From: Ectopseudomonas khazarica
Lineage (GTDB): Bacteria; Pseudomonadota; Gammaproteobacteria; Pseudomonadales; Pseudomonadaceae
Reading direction: 5' to 3'
Length of the DNA stretch: 64,000 nucleotides
NCBI RefSeq assembly: GCF_004521985.1
Contig: NZ_SBHZ01000011.1
Span: 1-64,000, forward strand
Shown: piece by piece, positions 9,004 through 18,210 of the stretch
How positions within the stretch are numbered: position 1 is the first letter of the stretch
How the letters are laid out: each line of letters starts with the position of its first letter
Notes under the pieces: generated by a model
What the model saw: the letters and a program-made list of their open reading frames with translations, nothing else
Databases searched by the model: none
What the model was told of the DNA's origin: nothing
Made by a program: the position numbers and the translations under genes

Positions 9004-9474
9004 ATGACTCCAGCAATCGACCTGTTGAAAAAAGCCAAGGCCGAGCACCAGGTGCACAGCTATCAGCATGATCCCAAAGCGCCGTCCTACGGCCTGGAGG
9101 CGGCAGAGAAGCTTGGCCTGGCCCCGGCGCGGGTGTTCAAGACGCTGCTCGCCGCCACCGAGAAGGGCGAGTTGCTGGTCGCCGTGGTGCCAGTGGCTGG
9201 CAGCCTGGATCTCAAGGCGCTGGCCGCGGCGGCGGGGGCGAAGAAGGCCGACATGGCCGACCCGGCTGCCGCGCAGCGCGCCACGGGCTACCTGGTGGGC
9301 GGGATCAGCCCGCTGGGACAGAAGAAGCGCCTGCGTACCTTCATCGACGAGTCGGCCCGGCAGCACACCACCGTTCACGTCAGCGCCGGTCGGCGCGGGC
9401 TGGAGCTGGAGCTATCGGCTGATACCCTGGCACAGCACTCGCAAGGGCAGTTCGCGGCCATCGGCAAGGCTTGA
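9004..9474 (+). CDS. ybaK: Cys-tRNA(Pro)/Cys-tRNA(Cys) deacylase YbaK
   Basis: The 156-residue single-domain editing enzyme hydrolyses Cys-tRNA(Pro) made in error by prolyl-tRNA synthetase. The conserved lysine context (RVFKTLLA, near 38-45), [10 protein letters not shown] and [15 protein letters not shown] match the YbaK/EbsC family from the first residue to the last, which fixes the start. No Shine-Dalgarno is visible before the ATG. The upstream DNA instead carries GlpR-like sites, so translation or transcription start here is unusual. glpK follows after 65 bases on the same strand. Confidence 0.92.
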   Translation: MTPAIDLLKKAKAEHQVHSYQHDPKAPSYGLEAAEKLGLAPARVFKTLLAATEKGELLVAVVPVAGSLDLKALAAAAGAKKADMADPAAAQRATGYLVGGISPLGQKKRLRTFIDESARQHTTVHVSAGRRGLELELSADTLAQHSQGQFAAIGKA

Positions 9475-9521
9475 GCGCGCCGGACGCCCCCGCTGTGGTC
9501 AACAGCGACACCATTCACGAT

Positions 9522-9533
9522 AACAACAAGGAA
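9522..9533 (+). promoter_or_regulatory. Crc/Hfq-type A-rich motif at glpK
   Basis: AACAACAAGGAA fits the AAnAAnAA catabolite-activity motif and overlaps the AAGGAA Shine-Dalgarno of glpK. In Pseudomonas, Hfq with Crc binds such motifs and blocks translation during growth on preferred carbon sources. The match is seen; its function here is inferred. Confidence 0.55.
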
Positions 9534-9539
9534 TCTTGC

Positions 9540-11027
<1,488 letters not shown>

Positions 11028-11043
11028 ACGTCGAGCCAGATTG

Positions 11044-11099
11044 GTAGGGGCGACTTCAGCCGCAACTCACTCAGGCTTCGCGGCTGAAGCCGCTCCTGC
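11044..11099. repeat. REP-type inverted pair (BIME-like)
   Basis: GTAGGGGCGACTTCAGCCGC (11044-11063) and GCGGCTGAAGCCGCTCCTGC (11080-11099) are nearly perfect inverted copies around a 16-base spacer, right after the glpK stop. The GCGGCTGAAGCCGCTCCT core is typical of Pseudomonas REP sequences. I found no second copy in this window. Confidence 0.75.
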
Positions 11100-11196
11100 C
11101 GGCAGGCAATGAGCATCTGGAAAACGCCAACTGTACCTGTTGCGCGGCGTGGCATGCAGGCATGCTGGCCGCTCCCGTTCGGTCAGGAAGATCCTC

Positions 11197-12003
11197 ATGC
11201 CCCTCGCGTTTCATCAGGTCGACGCCTTTACCGACCAACCCTTCGCCGGCAATCCGGCCATGGTCTATCGCCTCGATGCCTGGCTCGACGACGGCCTGAT
11301 GCAGCGCATCGCCGCTGAGCACAACCTGGCGGAAACCGCCTTCATGGTGCGGCAGGGGAGTGCCTGGCACATCCGCTGGTTCACGCCCGCCAGCGAGGTG
11401 CCGCTCTGTGGCCACGCCACGCTGGCCGCCGCCAAGGTGCTGTTCGATATCTACCAGGATCCCGCCGAGGTGCTGCACTTCACCTGCCTGTCCGGCGACC
11501 TGCAGGTGGCGAGACGGGGCGAGCGCCTGGAGCTGGACTTCCCGGTGCGTCGTGCCGAGCCCGTCAAGCCGCTGCTGCGCGACGAGGCTGCGCAGGCCCT
11601 GGGGTTCGAGGTGGAGCAGGTGCTGGCCTTGTTCAACGCCGACGGCAGCGTGCAGGAGCTGATGGTGGTGCTGGCCGCGGAGGCCGATGTGCGTGCGCTG
11701 CGGCCGGATCTGCGCGCCCTGGCCACACTGCCGGGGCTTGGCGTGCTGGTCACTGCCGGTGGGCAGCAGCATGATTTCGTCTCGCGCTACTTCGCACCGA
11801 GCATCGGCATCGACGAGGACCCGGTGACCGGTTCGACGCACTGCATCCTCATGCCCTACTGGGTCGAACGCCTGGGGCGCACGACGCTGAACGCTTTCCA
11901 GTGCTCGGCGCGGGGCGGAGAGCTGCTCTGTCGCCTGGACGGTGAGCGGGTGAAGATCGCCGGCCACGCCCGCCACATCGCCAGCGGTCAGCTGCTGCTC
12001 TGA
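11197..12003 (+). CDS. PhzF-family isomerase/epimerase
   Basis: The 268-residue protein has the duplicated diaminopimelate-epimerase-like fold. The catalytic glutamate is E47 (HNLAETAFM), with PLCGHATLAAAKV and the second-domain motif DEDPVTGSTHC. PhzF enzymes move protons on small acidic substrates; the specific substrate of this paralogue is unknown, and no phenazine genes are nearby. The start ATG 11197 has AGGAAG upstream; the longer frame from 11140 reads through a non-conserved segment. It ends one base before the convergent ABC ATPase gene. Confidence 0.85.
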   Translation: MPLAFHQVDAFTDQPFAGNPAMVYRLDAWLDDGLMQRIAAEHNLAETAFMVRQGSAWHIRWFTPASEVPLCGHATLAAAKVLFDIYQDPAEVLHFTCLSGDLQVARRGERLELDFPVRRAEPVKPLLRDEAAQALGFEVEQVLALFNADGSVQELMVVLAAEADVRALRPDLRALATLPGLGVLVTAGGQQHDFVSRYFAPSIGIDEDPVTGSTHCILMPYWVERLGRTTLNAFQCSARGGELLCRLDGERVKIAGHARHIASGQLLL

Positions 12004-12004
12004 C

Positions 12005-13111
12005 TCAGTCGCTGCTGACCCGGCGCACGCCCGGCGAGTCGCTCAGCTGCAACTGCGCCGCGACACTGCCCAGAGCGGGGAAGGCCACCAGGTGGTCGGC
12101 GGCGATGCGGATACCCACCTCGTCGCCCTGCTGGTGATCGGCGTGGCTGGGGAATATCGACTCCAGCTGGCTGCCGGTCGGCAGTTGCAGGCGATACAGG
12201 GTGGCGGCGCCGAGGAAGGTCTTGCCGACGATGCGCGCCTTCAGCTCGCTGCCCTCGTCCGGCACGATGTCGTCGGGGCGCAGCAGCACATCCACCGCGC
12301 TGCCCTTGGCCCAGGTATAGGCGCGGTTGCCACGGATCAGGCCCAGTTCGGTCTGCACCGCCTCGGGGCTGAGCAACTGGCCACGGATGAAGTAACCCTG
12401 ACCGATGAAGCTGGCCACGAAGGGGGTCAGCGGCTCGTGGTAGAGGTTGAAGGGCGTATCCCACTGTTCCAGGCGGCCATCCTTGAACACGCCGACGTGG
12501 TCGCTGACGGCGAAGGCTTCCTCCTGGTCGTGGGTGACCAGAATCGCGCTGGTACCACGGGCCTTGAGAATCTCGCGGACCTCATGGCTGAGGCGCCGGC
12601 GCAGTTCACCGTCGAGGTTGGAGAAGGGTTCGTCGAGCAGCAGCAGCTGCGGCTCCGGCGCCAGGGCGCGGGCCAGGGCGACGCGTTGCTGCTGGCCGCC
12701 GGACAGCTCGTGCGGGTAGCGCCTGGCCAGGTGGCCGAGCTTGACCAGTTCCAGCAGCTCGTGCGTCACGCGCTCGGCGTCGGGTTGCTTGCGGATGCCG
12801 AAGGCGATGTTCTCCGCGACGCTCAGGTGCGGGAACAAGGCGTAGTCCTGGAACACCATGCCGATGCGGCGTTTTTCCGGTGCCAGGGTAAAGCCGGCGC
12901 GCGAGATCACGGTGCCGGCCAGCTCGATCTCACCTTCGAGCACCGGTTCGAATCCGGCGATGGCGCGCAGGGTGGTGGTCTTGCCGCAGCCGGAGGGGCC
13001 GAGCAGGCAGCCGATGTCACCGGCATTGAGGTGCAGGTCGAGGTCCTGCACCACCTTGTGGGCGTGGTAGCCGCAGTTCAGCCCGCGCAGCTGCAGCAGA
13101 GGCTGGCTCAT
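12005..13111 (-). CDS. ABC transporter ATP-binding protein (FbpC/PotA-like)
   Basis: The 368-residue ATPase has Walker A (GPSGCGKTT, from residue 38), signature [15 protein letters not shown], Walker B ([12 protein letters not shown]), the switch histidine in THDQEEA, and a C-terminal TOBE-like regulatory domain. It resembles subunits for ferric iron, polyamine or sulfate import. Its ATG overlaps the argF stop (ATGA), so it is translationally coupled to argF. No permease or binding protein lies within the window, so its transport partner is unknown. From memory the same argF neighbour occurs in P. aeruginosa. Confidence 0.88.
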   Translation of the reverse strand: MSQPLLQLRGLNCGYHAHKVVQDLDLHLNAGDIGCLLGPSGCGKTTTLRAIAGFEPVLEGEIELAGTVISRAGFTLAPEKRRIGMVFQDYALFPHLSVAENIAFGIRKQPDAERVTHELLELVKLGHLARRYPHELSGGQQQRVALARALAPEPQLLLLDEPFSNLDGELRRRLSHEVREILKARGTSAILVTHDQEEAFAVSDHVGVFKDGRLEQWDTPFNLYHEPLTPFVASFIGQGYFIRGQLLSPEAVQTELGLIRGNRAYTWAKGSAVDVLLRPDDIVPDEGSELKARIVGKTFLGAATLYRLQLPTGSQLESIFPSHADHQQGDEVGIRIAADHLVAFPALGSVAAQLQLSDSPGVRRVSSD

Positions 13112-14028
13112 GCGTGGTGATAGGCCGGTTCGACCAGCATTTCCAGCAGCGCCTTCTGCGCATGCAGGCGGTTCTCGGCCTGGTCCCAGGCGACCGAACG
13201 CTTGTCGTCGAGCATGTCGATGCTGATTTCCTCGCCGCGGTGCGCCGGCAGGCAGTGCATGAACAGCACGTTGTCGGCCGCGCCGTCGAGCAGGGCAGGG
13301 GTGACCTGGAAGGGGCGGAACAGCGCCATGCGCTGCTCGGCCTCGTCTTCCTGGCCCATCGAGGCCCACACGTCGGTGCTGACCAGGTGAGCGCCGGCCA
13401 CGGCTTCACGCGGGTCACGCACGACCTGCACGCGGTCGCCGGCCAGGGCGAGGAAGCGGGCGTCCGGTTCGTAGCCCTGCGGGCAGGCGACCCGCAACTG
13501 GAAGTCGAACTGGATCGCCGCCTCGATATAGGAGTTGCACATGTTGTTGCCGTCGCCGATCCAGGCCACCGTCTTGCCGGCGATGCTGCCGCGATGTTCG
13601 AGGTAGGTCTGCATGTCGGCGAGCAACTGGCAGGGGTGCAGGTCATCGGACAGGCCGTTGATCACCGGCACCTTCGACTTGGCGGCGAATTCGATCAGGT
13701 TGCTGTGGGCGAAGGTGCGGATCATCACCGCGTCGAGCATGCTCGACATGACGATGGCGGCATCGCCGATCGGCTCGCCACGGCCCAGCTGGGTGTCGCG
13801 CGGGGAGAGGAAGATGGCCTGGCCGCCGAGCTGGATCATGCCGGCTTCGAACGAGAGGCGGGTACGGGTCGAAGCCTTCTCGAAGATCATGCCCAGTACG
13901 CGATTCTTCAGCGGCTCGAAGAGTACGCCGCGATTGCGCAGGTCCTTCAGCTCGATGCCTCGGCGGACCAGCCCCACCAGTTCGTCCGGTGTGTAATCCA
14001 TCATCGAGATAAAGTGTCTGACGCTCAT
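13108..14028 (-). CDS. argF: Ornithine carbamoyltransferase, anabolic
   Basis: Converts ornithine and carbamoyl phosphate to citrulline in arginine biosynthesis (cytoplasmic trimer). It has 306 residues. The carbamoyl-phosphate loop STRTR is at residues 53-57, and the ornithine-site motif [10 protein letters not shown] is near residue 264. AAGG stands upstream of the ATG. It is the first gene of a two-gene unit with the overlapping ABC ATPase and has a good sigma70 promoter about 120 bases upstream. ArgR control is expected for this family, but I could not identify a convincing ArgR box. Confidence 0.95.
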   Translation of the reverse strand: MSVRHFISMMDYTPDELVGLVRRGIELKDLRNRGVLFEPLKNRVLGMIFEKASTRTRLSFEAGMIQLGGQAIFLSPRDTQLGRGEPIGDAAIVMSSMLDAVMIRTFAHSNLIEFAAKSKVPVINGLSDDLHPCQLLADMQTYLEHRGSIAGKTVAWIGDGNNMCNSYIEAAIQFDFQLRVACPQGYEPDARFLALAGDRVQVVRDPREAVAGAHLVSTDVWASMGQEDEAEQRMALFRPFQVTPALLDGAADNVLFMHCLPAHRGEEISIDMLDDKRSVAWDQAENRLHAQKALLEMLVEPAYHHA

Positions 14029-14145
14029 CGTTAACTACCTTTTCACTACAGTTCGCAAGCCCGCTGCCGGTACTGATTCCGGCAAAAACAGCAGTGCTTG
14101 CGGCAGGAGGCCGCAGGGTGCGACGAAACAGGGGGAAGGCGCGAT

Positions 14146-14173
14146 CTTATAAGGAAATGACGAGCAGGCGCAA
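14146..14173 (-). promoter_or_regulatory. argF promoter
   Basis: On the minus strand TTGCGC (complement of 14168-14173) is followed after 16 bases by TATAAG (complement of 14146-14151). The leader to the argF start would be about 110 bases. The full 336-base gap (14029-14364) holds this promoter, a dyad at 14235-14254 and the lipoprotein leader; no other gene is seen. Confidence 0.6.
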
Positions 14174-14234
14174 ATTACGCCCGAGTAACTGACAAATTCA
14201 TGTTTTGTAAGCCTTTTCCCAAAGCTACGTGCGA

Positions 14235-14254
14235 GATGTCACAAAACTGACATC
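14235..14254. repeat. GATGTCA / TGACATC dyad
   Basis: GATGTCA (14235-14241) and TGACATC (14248-14254) are perfect inverted copies with a 6-base spacer. The site lies between the divergent argF promoter and the lipoprotein gene. The TGTCA-N6-TGACA geometry suits a dimeric regulator; I cannot assign one. Confidence 0.5.
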
Positions 14255-14364
14255 GGCGCTTGCGCCGCTCTAGATCGGGGCCATAGGATGCCGCCGCCTT
14301 TCCAAGGCAATGCATTGCCCCCGTAATTGGGGTACCCATGGAAAATTGTGCAAAGGAGTTTTGC

Positions 14365-14796
14365 ATGAAACACGTAGCCTACGCCGCAGCCTTCTCCGCT
14401 CTCGCCCTGCTGACTGGTTGTGCCAGCCAGAACGTTAGCCAACCGACTCTGCCACTGGGTGGTGATGTCGAGACTAACCTGAAGGCAGACGTCAAGGTCG
14501 GCGAGTCCATCTCGGGTCAATCTTCGGTGAACATCCTGTTCGGTGTTCTGAAGCTGGGTGGTGACACTCAGTTCGCCGACGGCGTGACCTACGGTGGTGG
14601 CGAAGGTGGTTTCGCACTGGGTCTGGACCCGGTCGCTTCCGCCAAGTCCGCAGCTGCTTACAAGGCAGTCAAGGCCTCGGGTGCTGACGTGATCGTCGCC
14701 CCGCGTTACGAAGTGAACGTTCAGGATTACTTCGTATTCAAGACCGTTAACGTCAGCGTTACCGGCAAGAAAGGCACCGTTACCTCCATCCGTTAA
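14365..14796 (+). CDS. Small predicted lipoprotein of unknown function
   Basis: The 143-residue product starts at ATG 14365 with AAAGGAG upstream. The signal peptide ends in the lipobox LLTGC, with the lipidated cysteine at residue 19. The mature part is rich in glycine, valine and alternating beta-type sequence (GESISGQSSVNILFGVLKLG), with a central glycine run (VTYGGGEGGF). I do not recognise the family. Codon choice resembles highly expressed genes (few rare codons). It stands alone between the divergent argF unit and a downstream hairpin. Envelope location is inferred from the lipobox. Confidence 0.8.
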   Translation: MKHVAYAAAFSALALLTGCASQNVSQPTLPLGGDVETNLKADVKVGESISGQSSVNILFGVLKLGGDTQFADGVTYGGGEGGFALGLDPVASAKSAAAYKAVKASGADVIVAPRYEVNVQDYFVFKTVNVSVTGKKGTVTSIR

Positions 14797-14813
14797 TCGG
14801 ATCGGTACGCGCC

Positions 14814-14844
14814 TGAATCGGCAGGCTTGATGCCTGCCGATTCA
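14814..14844. terminator. Strong hairpin after the lipoprotein gene
   Basis: TGAATCGGCAGGC (14814-14826) pairs perfectly with GCCTGCCGATTCA (14832-14844), a 13-bp stem with a 5-base loop. A T-tract is lacking, so it may be a terminator or an mRNA-stabilising 3' structure. Confidence 0.6.
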
Positions 14845-14939
14845 TGAGACGAACGCTGCTGGTGTCGTCTTCCCTCCCGGCCCATAGTTCCCTCCTGCGA
14901 CCTGACCGGTCGTCTCGGATCAGAACAAGAGGCCAGGCC

Positions 14940-17045
14940 ATGACCAAGTCCCTCCATTACCGTGCATGCCACCTGTGCGAAGCCATCTGTGGTCTCGCCA
15001 TCGAAACCGAAACCCAGCCTGACGGCAGCACGCAGATTCGCTCGATCAAGGGCGACGCCCAGGACAGCTTCAGCCGTGGCCATATCTGCCCCAAGGCCGT
15101 GGCGCTGCAGGACATCCAGAACGACCCCGACCGCATTCGTCAGCCCATGCGCCGTATCGGCGAGCAGTGGCAGGCCATTGCCTGGGACGAAGCGTTCGAA
15201 CTGGTGGCCGAACGCCTGAGCGCGATCCAGGCTGCCCACGGGCAGAATGCCGTGGCCGTGTACCAGGGCAATCCCAGCGTGCACAACTACGGGTTGATGA
15301 CGCACAGCAATTACTTCCTCGGTCTGCTGAAGACCCGCAACCGCTTCTCCGCCACCTCGGTCGACCAGTTGCCGCATCACCTGACCAGCCACCTGATGTA
15401 CGGCCATGGTCTGCTGATCCCGATTCCCGATATCGATCACACCGACTTCATGCTGATCCTCGGCGGCAACCCGCTGGCGTCCAACGGCAGCATCATGACC
15501 GTGCCGGATGTGGAGAAGCGCCTCAAGGCCATCCAGGCCCGTGGCGGCAAGCTGGTGGTGGTCGACCCACGGCGCAGTGAAACCGCGGCGATTGCCGACC
15601 AGCACCTGTTCGTGCGTCCGGGCAGTGACGCGGCGCTGCTGCTGGCACTGCTCAACACCCTGTTCGAGGAGGGCCTGACCCGCACCAGCCACCTGGCGGT
15701 CGAGGGGCTGGAGCAGGTGCGTGCCGCCATTGCCGGTTTCGATGCCGAGCGCATGAGCGCCCGCTGCGGCGTGCCGGCGCTGACCATTCGCCAGCTGGCG
15801 CGGGACTTCGCCGCGGCCGACACGGCGGTGTGCTACGGCCGCATGGGCGTGTCCACCCAGGCATTCGGCACCCTGTGTCAGTGGCTGGTGCAGCTGATCA
15901 ATCTGGTTACCGGCAATCTCGATCGCAGCGGTGGCGTACTCTGCACCACGCCTGCGGTGGACCTGGTGGCGAGCACCTCGGGCGGCCATTTCGACCGCTG
16001 GCAGAGTCGGGTGTCCGGGCTGCCGGAGTACGGCGGCGAGCTGCCGGTCTCGGCCCTGGCCGAGGAGATGCTCACCCCGGGCGAAGGCCAGGTGCGTGCG
16101 CTGGTGACCGTGGCCGGCAACCCGGTGTTGTCCACGCCCAATGGCCGGCAGCTGGAGCAGGCGCTGGAAGGCCTGGACTTCATGCTCGCGGTGGATTTCT
16201 ACATCAACGAGACCACCCGTTACGCCGACCTCATCCTGCCGCCCACGGCGCCGCTGGAGCACGATCACTACGACACCACCTTCAACGTCTTCGCCGTGCG
16301 CAACGTCACGCGCTTCAACGAGGCGATCCTGGCCAAGCCGGAAGGCGCGCTGCACGACTGGGAAATCTTCGTCGGTCTGGCCAAGGCGTTCGCGGCGCGC
16401 AACGGCCTGGAGCTGAAGCCGAGCATGGCGCCGGAGCAGATGATCGACATGGGCCTGCGCTTCGGCCCCTACGGTGATCGCAGCGAGCGCAAGCTCAGCC
16501 TGGCGGCGTTGCGCGACCAGCCGCACGGTGTCGACCTGGGGCCGCTGCAGCCGAACCTGGCGGCGCGCCTGAAGACCCCGAACAAGACAGTGCAGGCCGC
16601 ACCCGCGCAACTGCTGGCGGACCTGACGCGCTTCGCCGAGCAGGCGCAACCGGCGGACCAGTTGCTGTTGATTGGCCGGCGCCATGTGCGCAGCAACAAT
16701 TCCTGGATGCACAACTACCACCGCCTGGTGAAGGGCAAGCCGCGTCACCAACTGCTGATGAACCCGCAGGACCTGGCCAGTCGTGGCCTGGCCGACGGTC
16801 AGCGGGTGCAGGTGCGCTCGCGCGTCGGCAGCATCGAAGTGGAGGTGGCGGCCAGCGACGAGGTCATGGCCGGCGTGGTCAGCCTGCCGCATGGCTGGGG
16901 GCATGCCCGCCCCGGTGTGCAGATGGACATTGCCCGTGCCCAGCCCGGGGCCAGTGCCAACGACCTGACCGACGAGCGCCAGCTCGATGCGCTGTCAGGC
17001 AATGCCGTGCTCAATGGCGTGCCGGTGGAGGTGGTGGCCGCGTAG
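14940..17045 (+). CDS. Molybdopterin-dependent oxidoreductase with N-terminal 4Fe-4S site
   Basis: The 701-residue protein belongs to the DMSO-reductase/formate-dehydrogenase superfamily. Residues 10-17 form the cluster motif CHLCEAIC, and the fourth cysteine is in GHICPKA. Mo-bis-MGD binding blocks follow, and the C-terminal dinucleotide-binding domain contains HRLVKGKPRHQLLMNPQD. There is no twin-arginine signal, so it should be cytoplasmic. The start ATG 14940 is just before the cysteine motif and has AGAGG upstream; the longer frame from 14844 starts inside the preceding hairpin. Substrate unknown. It is followed by a terminator and grxD. Confidence 0.87.
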   Translation: MTKSLHYRACHLCEAICGLAIETETQPDGSTQIRSIKGDAQDSFSRGHICPKAVALQDIQNDPDRIRQPMRRIGEQWQAIAWDEAFELVAERLSAIQAAHGQNAVAVYQGNPSVHNYGLMTHSNYFLGLLKTRNRFSATSVDQLPHHLTSHLMYGHGLLIPIPDIDHTDFMLILGGNPLASNGSIMTVPDVEKRLKAIQARGGKLVVVDPRRSETAAIADQHLFVRPGSDAALLLALLNTLFEEGLTRTSHLAVEGLEQVRAAIAGFDAERMSARCGVPALTIRQLARDFAAADTAVCYGRMGVSTQAFGTLCQWLVQLINLVTGNLDRSGGVLCTTPAVDLVASTSGGHFDRWQSRVSGLPEYGGELPVSALAEEMLTPGEGQVRALVTVAGNPVLSTPNGRQLEQALEGLDFMLAVDFYINETTRYADLILPPTAPLEHDHYDTTFNVFAVRNVTRFNEAILAKPEGALHDWEIFVGLAKAFAARNGLELKPSMAPEQMIDMGLRFGPYGDRSERKLSLAALRDQPHGVDLGPLQPNLAARLKTPNKTVQAAPAQLLADLTRFAEQAQPADQLLLIGRRHVRSNNSWMHNYHRLVKGKPRHQLLMNPQDLASRGLADGQRVQVRSRVGSIEVEVAASDEVMAGVVSLPHGWGHARPGVQMDIARAQPGASANDLTDERQLDALSGNAVLNGVPVEVVAA

Positions 17046-17114
17046 CGCGGATGCGACGCGGGGTCGTACCGAATACGCCGCCGAATGGCCTGCTGGCCAG
17101 GCGGCGATGGCAAG

Positions 17115-17137
17115 GCCGAGCATTGTGCTCGGCTTTT
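17115..17137 (+). terminator. Intrinsic terminator after the oxidoreductase
   Basis: GCCGAGCA (17115-17122) and TGCTCGGC (17126-17133) form an 8-bp stem with a 3-base loop followed by TTTT. Confidence 0.8.
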
Positions 17138-17196
17138 CGCTACAATCGCGCCACCGTGGCGACCGTCGGGTCGCGAAGTCTATGCTGAGGTGCCCC

Positions 17197-17523
17197 ATGG
17201 ATATCATCGAAACCATCAAAGAGCAGATCGCCAACAACACCGTTCTGCTGTACATGAAAGGCTCGCCCAACGCCCCGCAGTGTGGCTTCTCCGCCCGTGC
17301 TGCCCAGGTCGTGATGGGCTGCGGCGAGAAGTTCGCCTACGTCGACATCCTGCAGAATCCGGAAATCCGCGCGAACCTGCCGAAGTACGCCAACTGGCCG
17401 ACGTTCCCGCAGCTGTGGGTCGGTGGCGAGCTGGTCGGCGGCAGCGACATCCTCACCGAGATGTTCGAGAAGGGCGAGCTGCAGACCCTGATCAAGGATG
17501 CCGTGGGCAAAGCCGACGCCTGA
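17197..17523 (+). CDS. grxD: Monothiol glutaredoxin (Grx4 type)
   Basis: The 108-residue protein has the monothiol active site CGFS (residues 29-32) and the glutathione/cluster-binding WPTFPQLWVGGELVGGSDI segment. Grx4 proteins carry and transfer [2Fe-2S] clusters, often with BolA partners. The start at ATG 17197 follows a GAGG; a longer in-frame extension upstream is not conserved. A strong bidirectional terminator follows the stop. Confidence 0.95.
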   Translation: MDIIETIKEQIANNTVLLYMKGSPNAPQCGFSARAAQVVMGCGEKFAYVDILQNPEIRANLPKYANWPTFPQLWVGGELVGGSDILTEMFEKGELQTLIKDAVGKADA

Positions 17524-17543
17524 TCGCTGCTCCGGCAGACAAA

Positions 17544-17569
17544 AAAGAACCCGCCTCGGCGGGTTCTTT
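17544..17569. terminator. Bidirectional terminator, grxD / ydbL
   Basis: AAAGAACCCGCC (17544-17555) and GGCGGGTTCTTT (17558-17569) pair perfectly around 2 bases, with A and T runs outside, between the convergent grxD and ydbL genes. Confidence 0.9.
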
Positions 17570-17594
17570 GCTTTTCGGCGTGCGGCAGGCGCCT

Positions 17595-17936
17595 CTACTT
17601 CTTCACCCACTGCCCGCCAAGCTGGATGAACTGGCCTGCGGGCGTGCGGTCGATGGCCTTCTTGCCGGCGATCGCTTCCACGTCGCTCAGGCTGATGCCG
17701 TTGTCCTGCGCCACCTTCTGGTATTCGGCGCGGCGCGCCTGGTTGATCAGGCGGGCGATCTCGTCGGCCTGGCCGCCGGGTTGGACCACGCCCAGGTAGC
17801 CGTTGGGTTGCTCGCCCAGCTGGCCGCTGGCCTTGGCGTCACCCAGGGCGCTCATCGCCTGGTTCAGAGTCAGGGCATAGGCCGGCAGGCTCAGAGTCAA
17901 CGCCAGCAGCAGGGTCGAAAGGTATCGGATCATCAT
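17595..17936 (-). CDS. ydbL: YdbL family (DUF1318) periplasmic protein
   Basis: The 113-residue protein has a signal peptide ending near PAYALT, then a compact domain with EIARLINQARRAEYQKVAQDNG and the family C-terminus GQFIQLGGQWVKK. AAGGAG precedes the first of two adjacent ATG codons. It is the last gene of the ydbH-ynbE-ydbL unit. In E. coli the trio acts in lipid traffic between the two membranes, with YdbL proposed to assist YdbH-YnbE assembly. Confidence 0.88.
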   Translation of the reverse strand: MMIRYLSTLLLALTLSLPAYALTLNQAMSALGDAKASGQLGEQPNGYLGVVQPGGQADEIARLINQARRAEYQKVAQDNGISLSDVEAIAGKKAIDRTPAGQFIQLGGQWVKK

Positions 17937-18014
17937 GTTTCTCCTTGAGGAAACGCTGCGCTATCGGGTTTCCGTCAGCGGCTATCCCGGTGTCTCGGGT
18001 ACGCGTGGACTGCC

Positions 18015-18206
18015 TCAGAACAGGCCGCTGTCTTCGTTGAAGACGTTGTCCAGTGCTTTGTCCACCTTGATATAGATTTCGTGTTCGACCTTGACGTTCA
18101 GGTTGATGTTGATCGGCTCGTTGGGCATGGCCAGTTGCACCGTCGGCGTGCAGGCCTGGCACAACAGCCCCAGGCTAAGGACTGCGAGGAGGCGGTATAG
18201 GGGCAT
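18015..18206 (-). CDS. ynbE: YnbE-like small outer-membrane lipoprotein
   Basis: The 63-residue lipoprotein has the lipobox LLCQAC with the cysteine at residue 19. The mature peptide contains ININLNVKVEHEIYIKVDKALD, typical of YnbE. I start at ATG 18206, where AAGGAG lies 7 bases upstream, rather than at the longer 18236. YnbE multimers are reported to cap the periplasm-spanning YdbH bridge at the outer membrane. It begins just after the ydbH stop (4-base gap). Confidence 0.88.
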   Translation of the reverse strand: MPLYRLLAVLSLGLLCQACTPTVQLAMPNEPININLNVKVEHEIYIKVDKALDNVFNEDSGLF

Positions 18207-18210
18207 GGCG

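Noticed and set aside
11197..12003. Phenazine biosynthesis locus
   Set aside because: Only a PhzF-family paralogue is present; none of the other phz genes is near.
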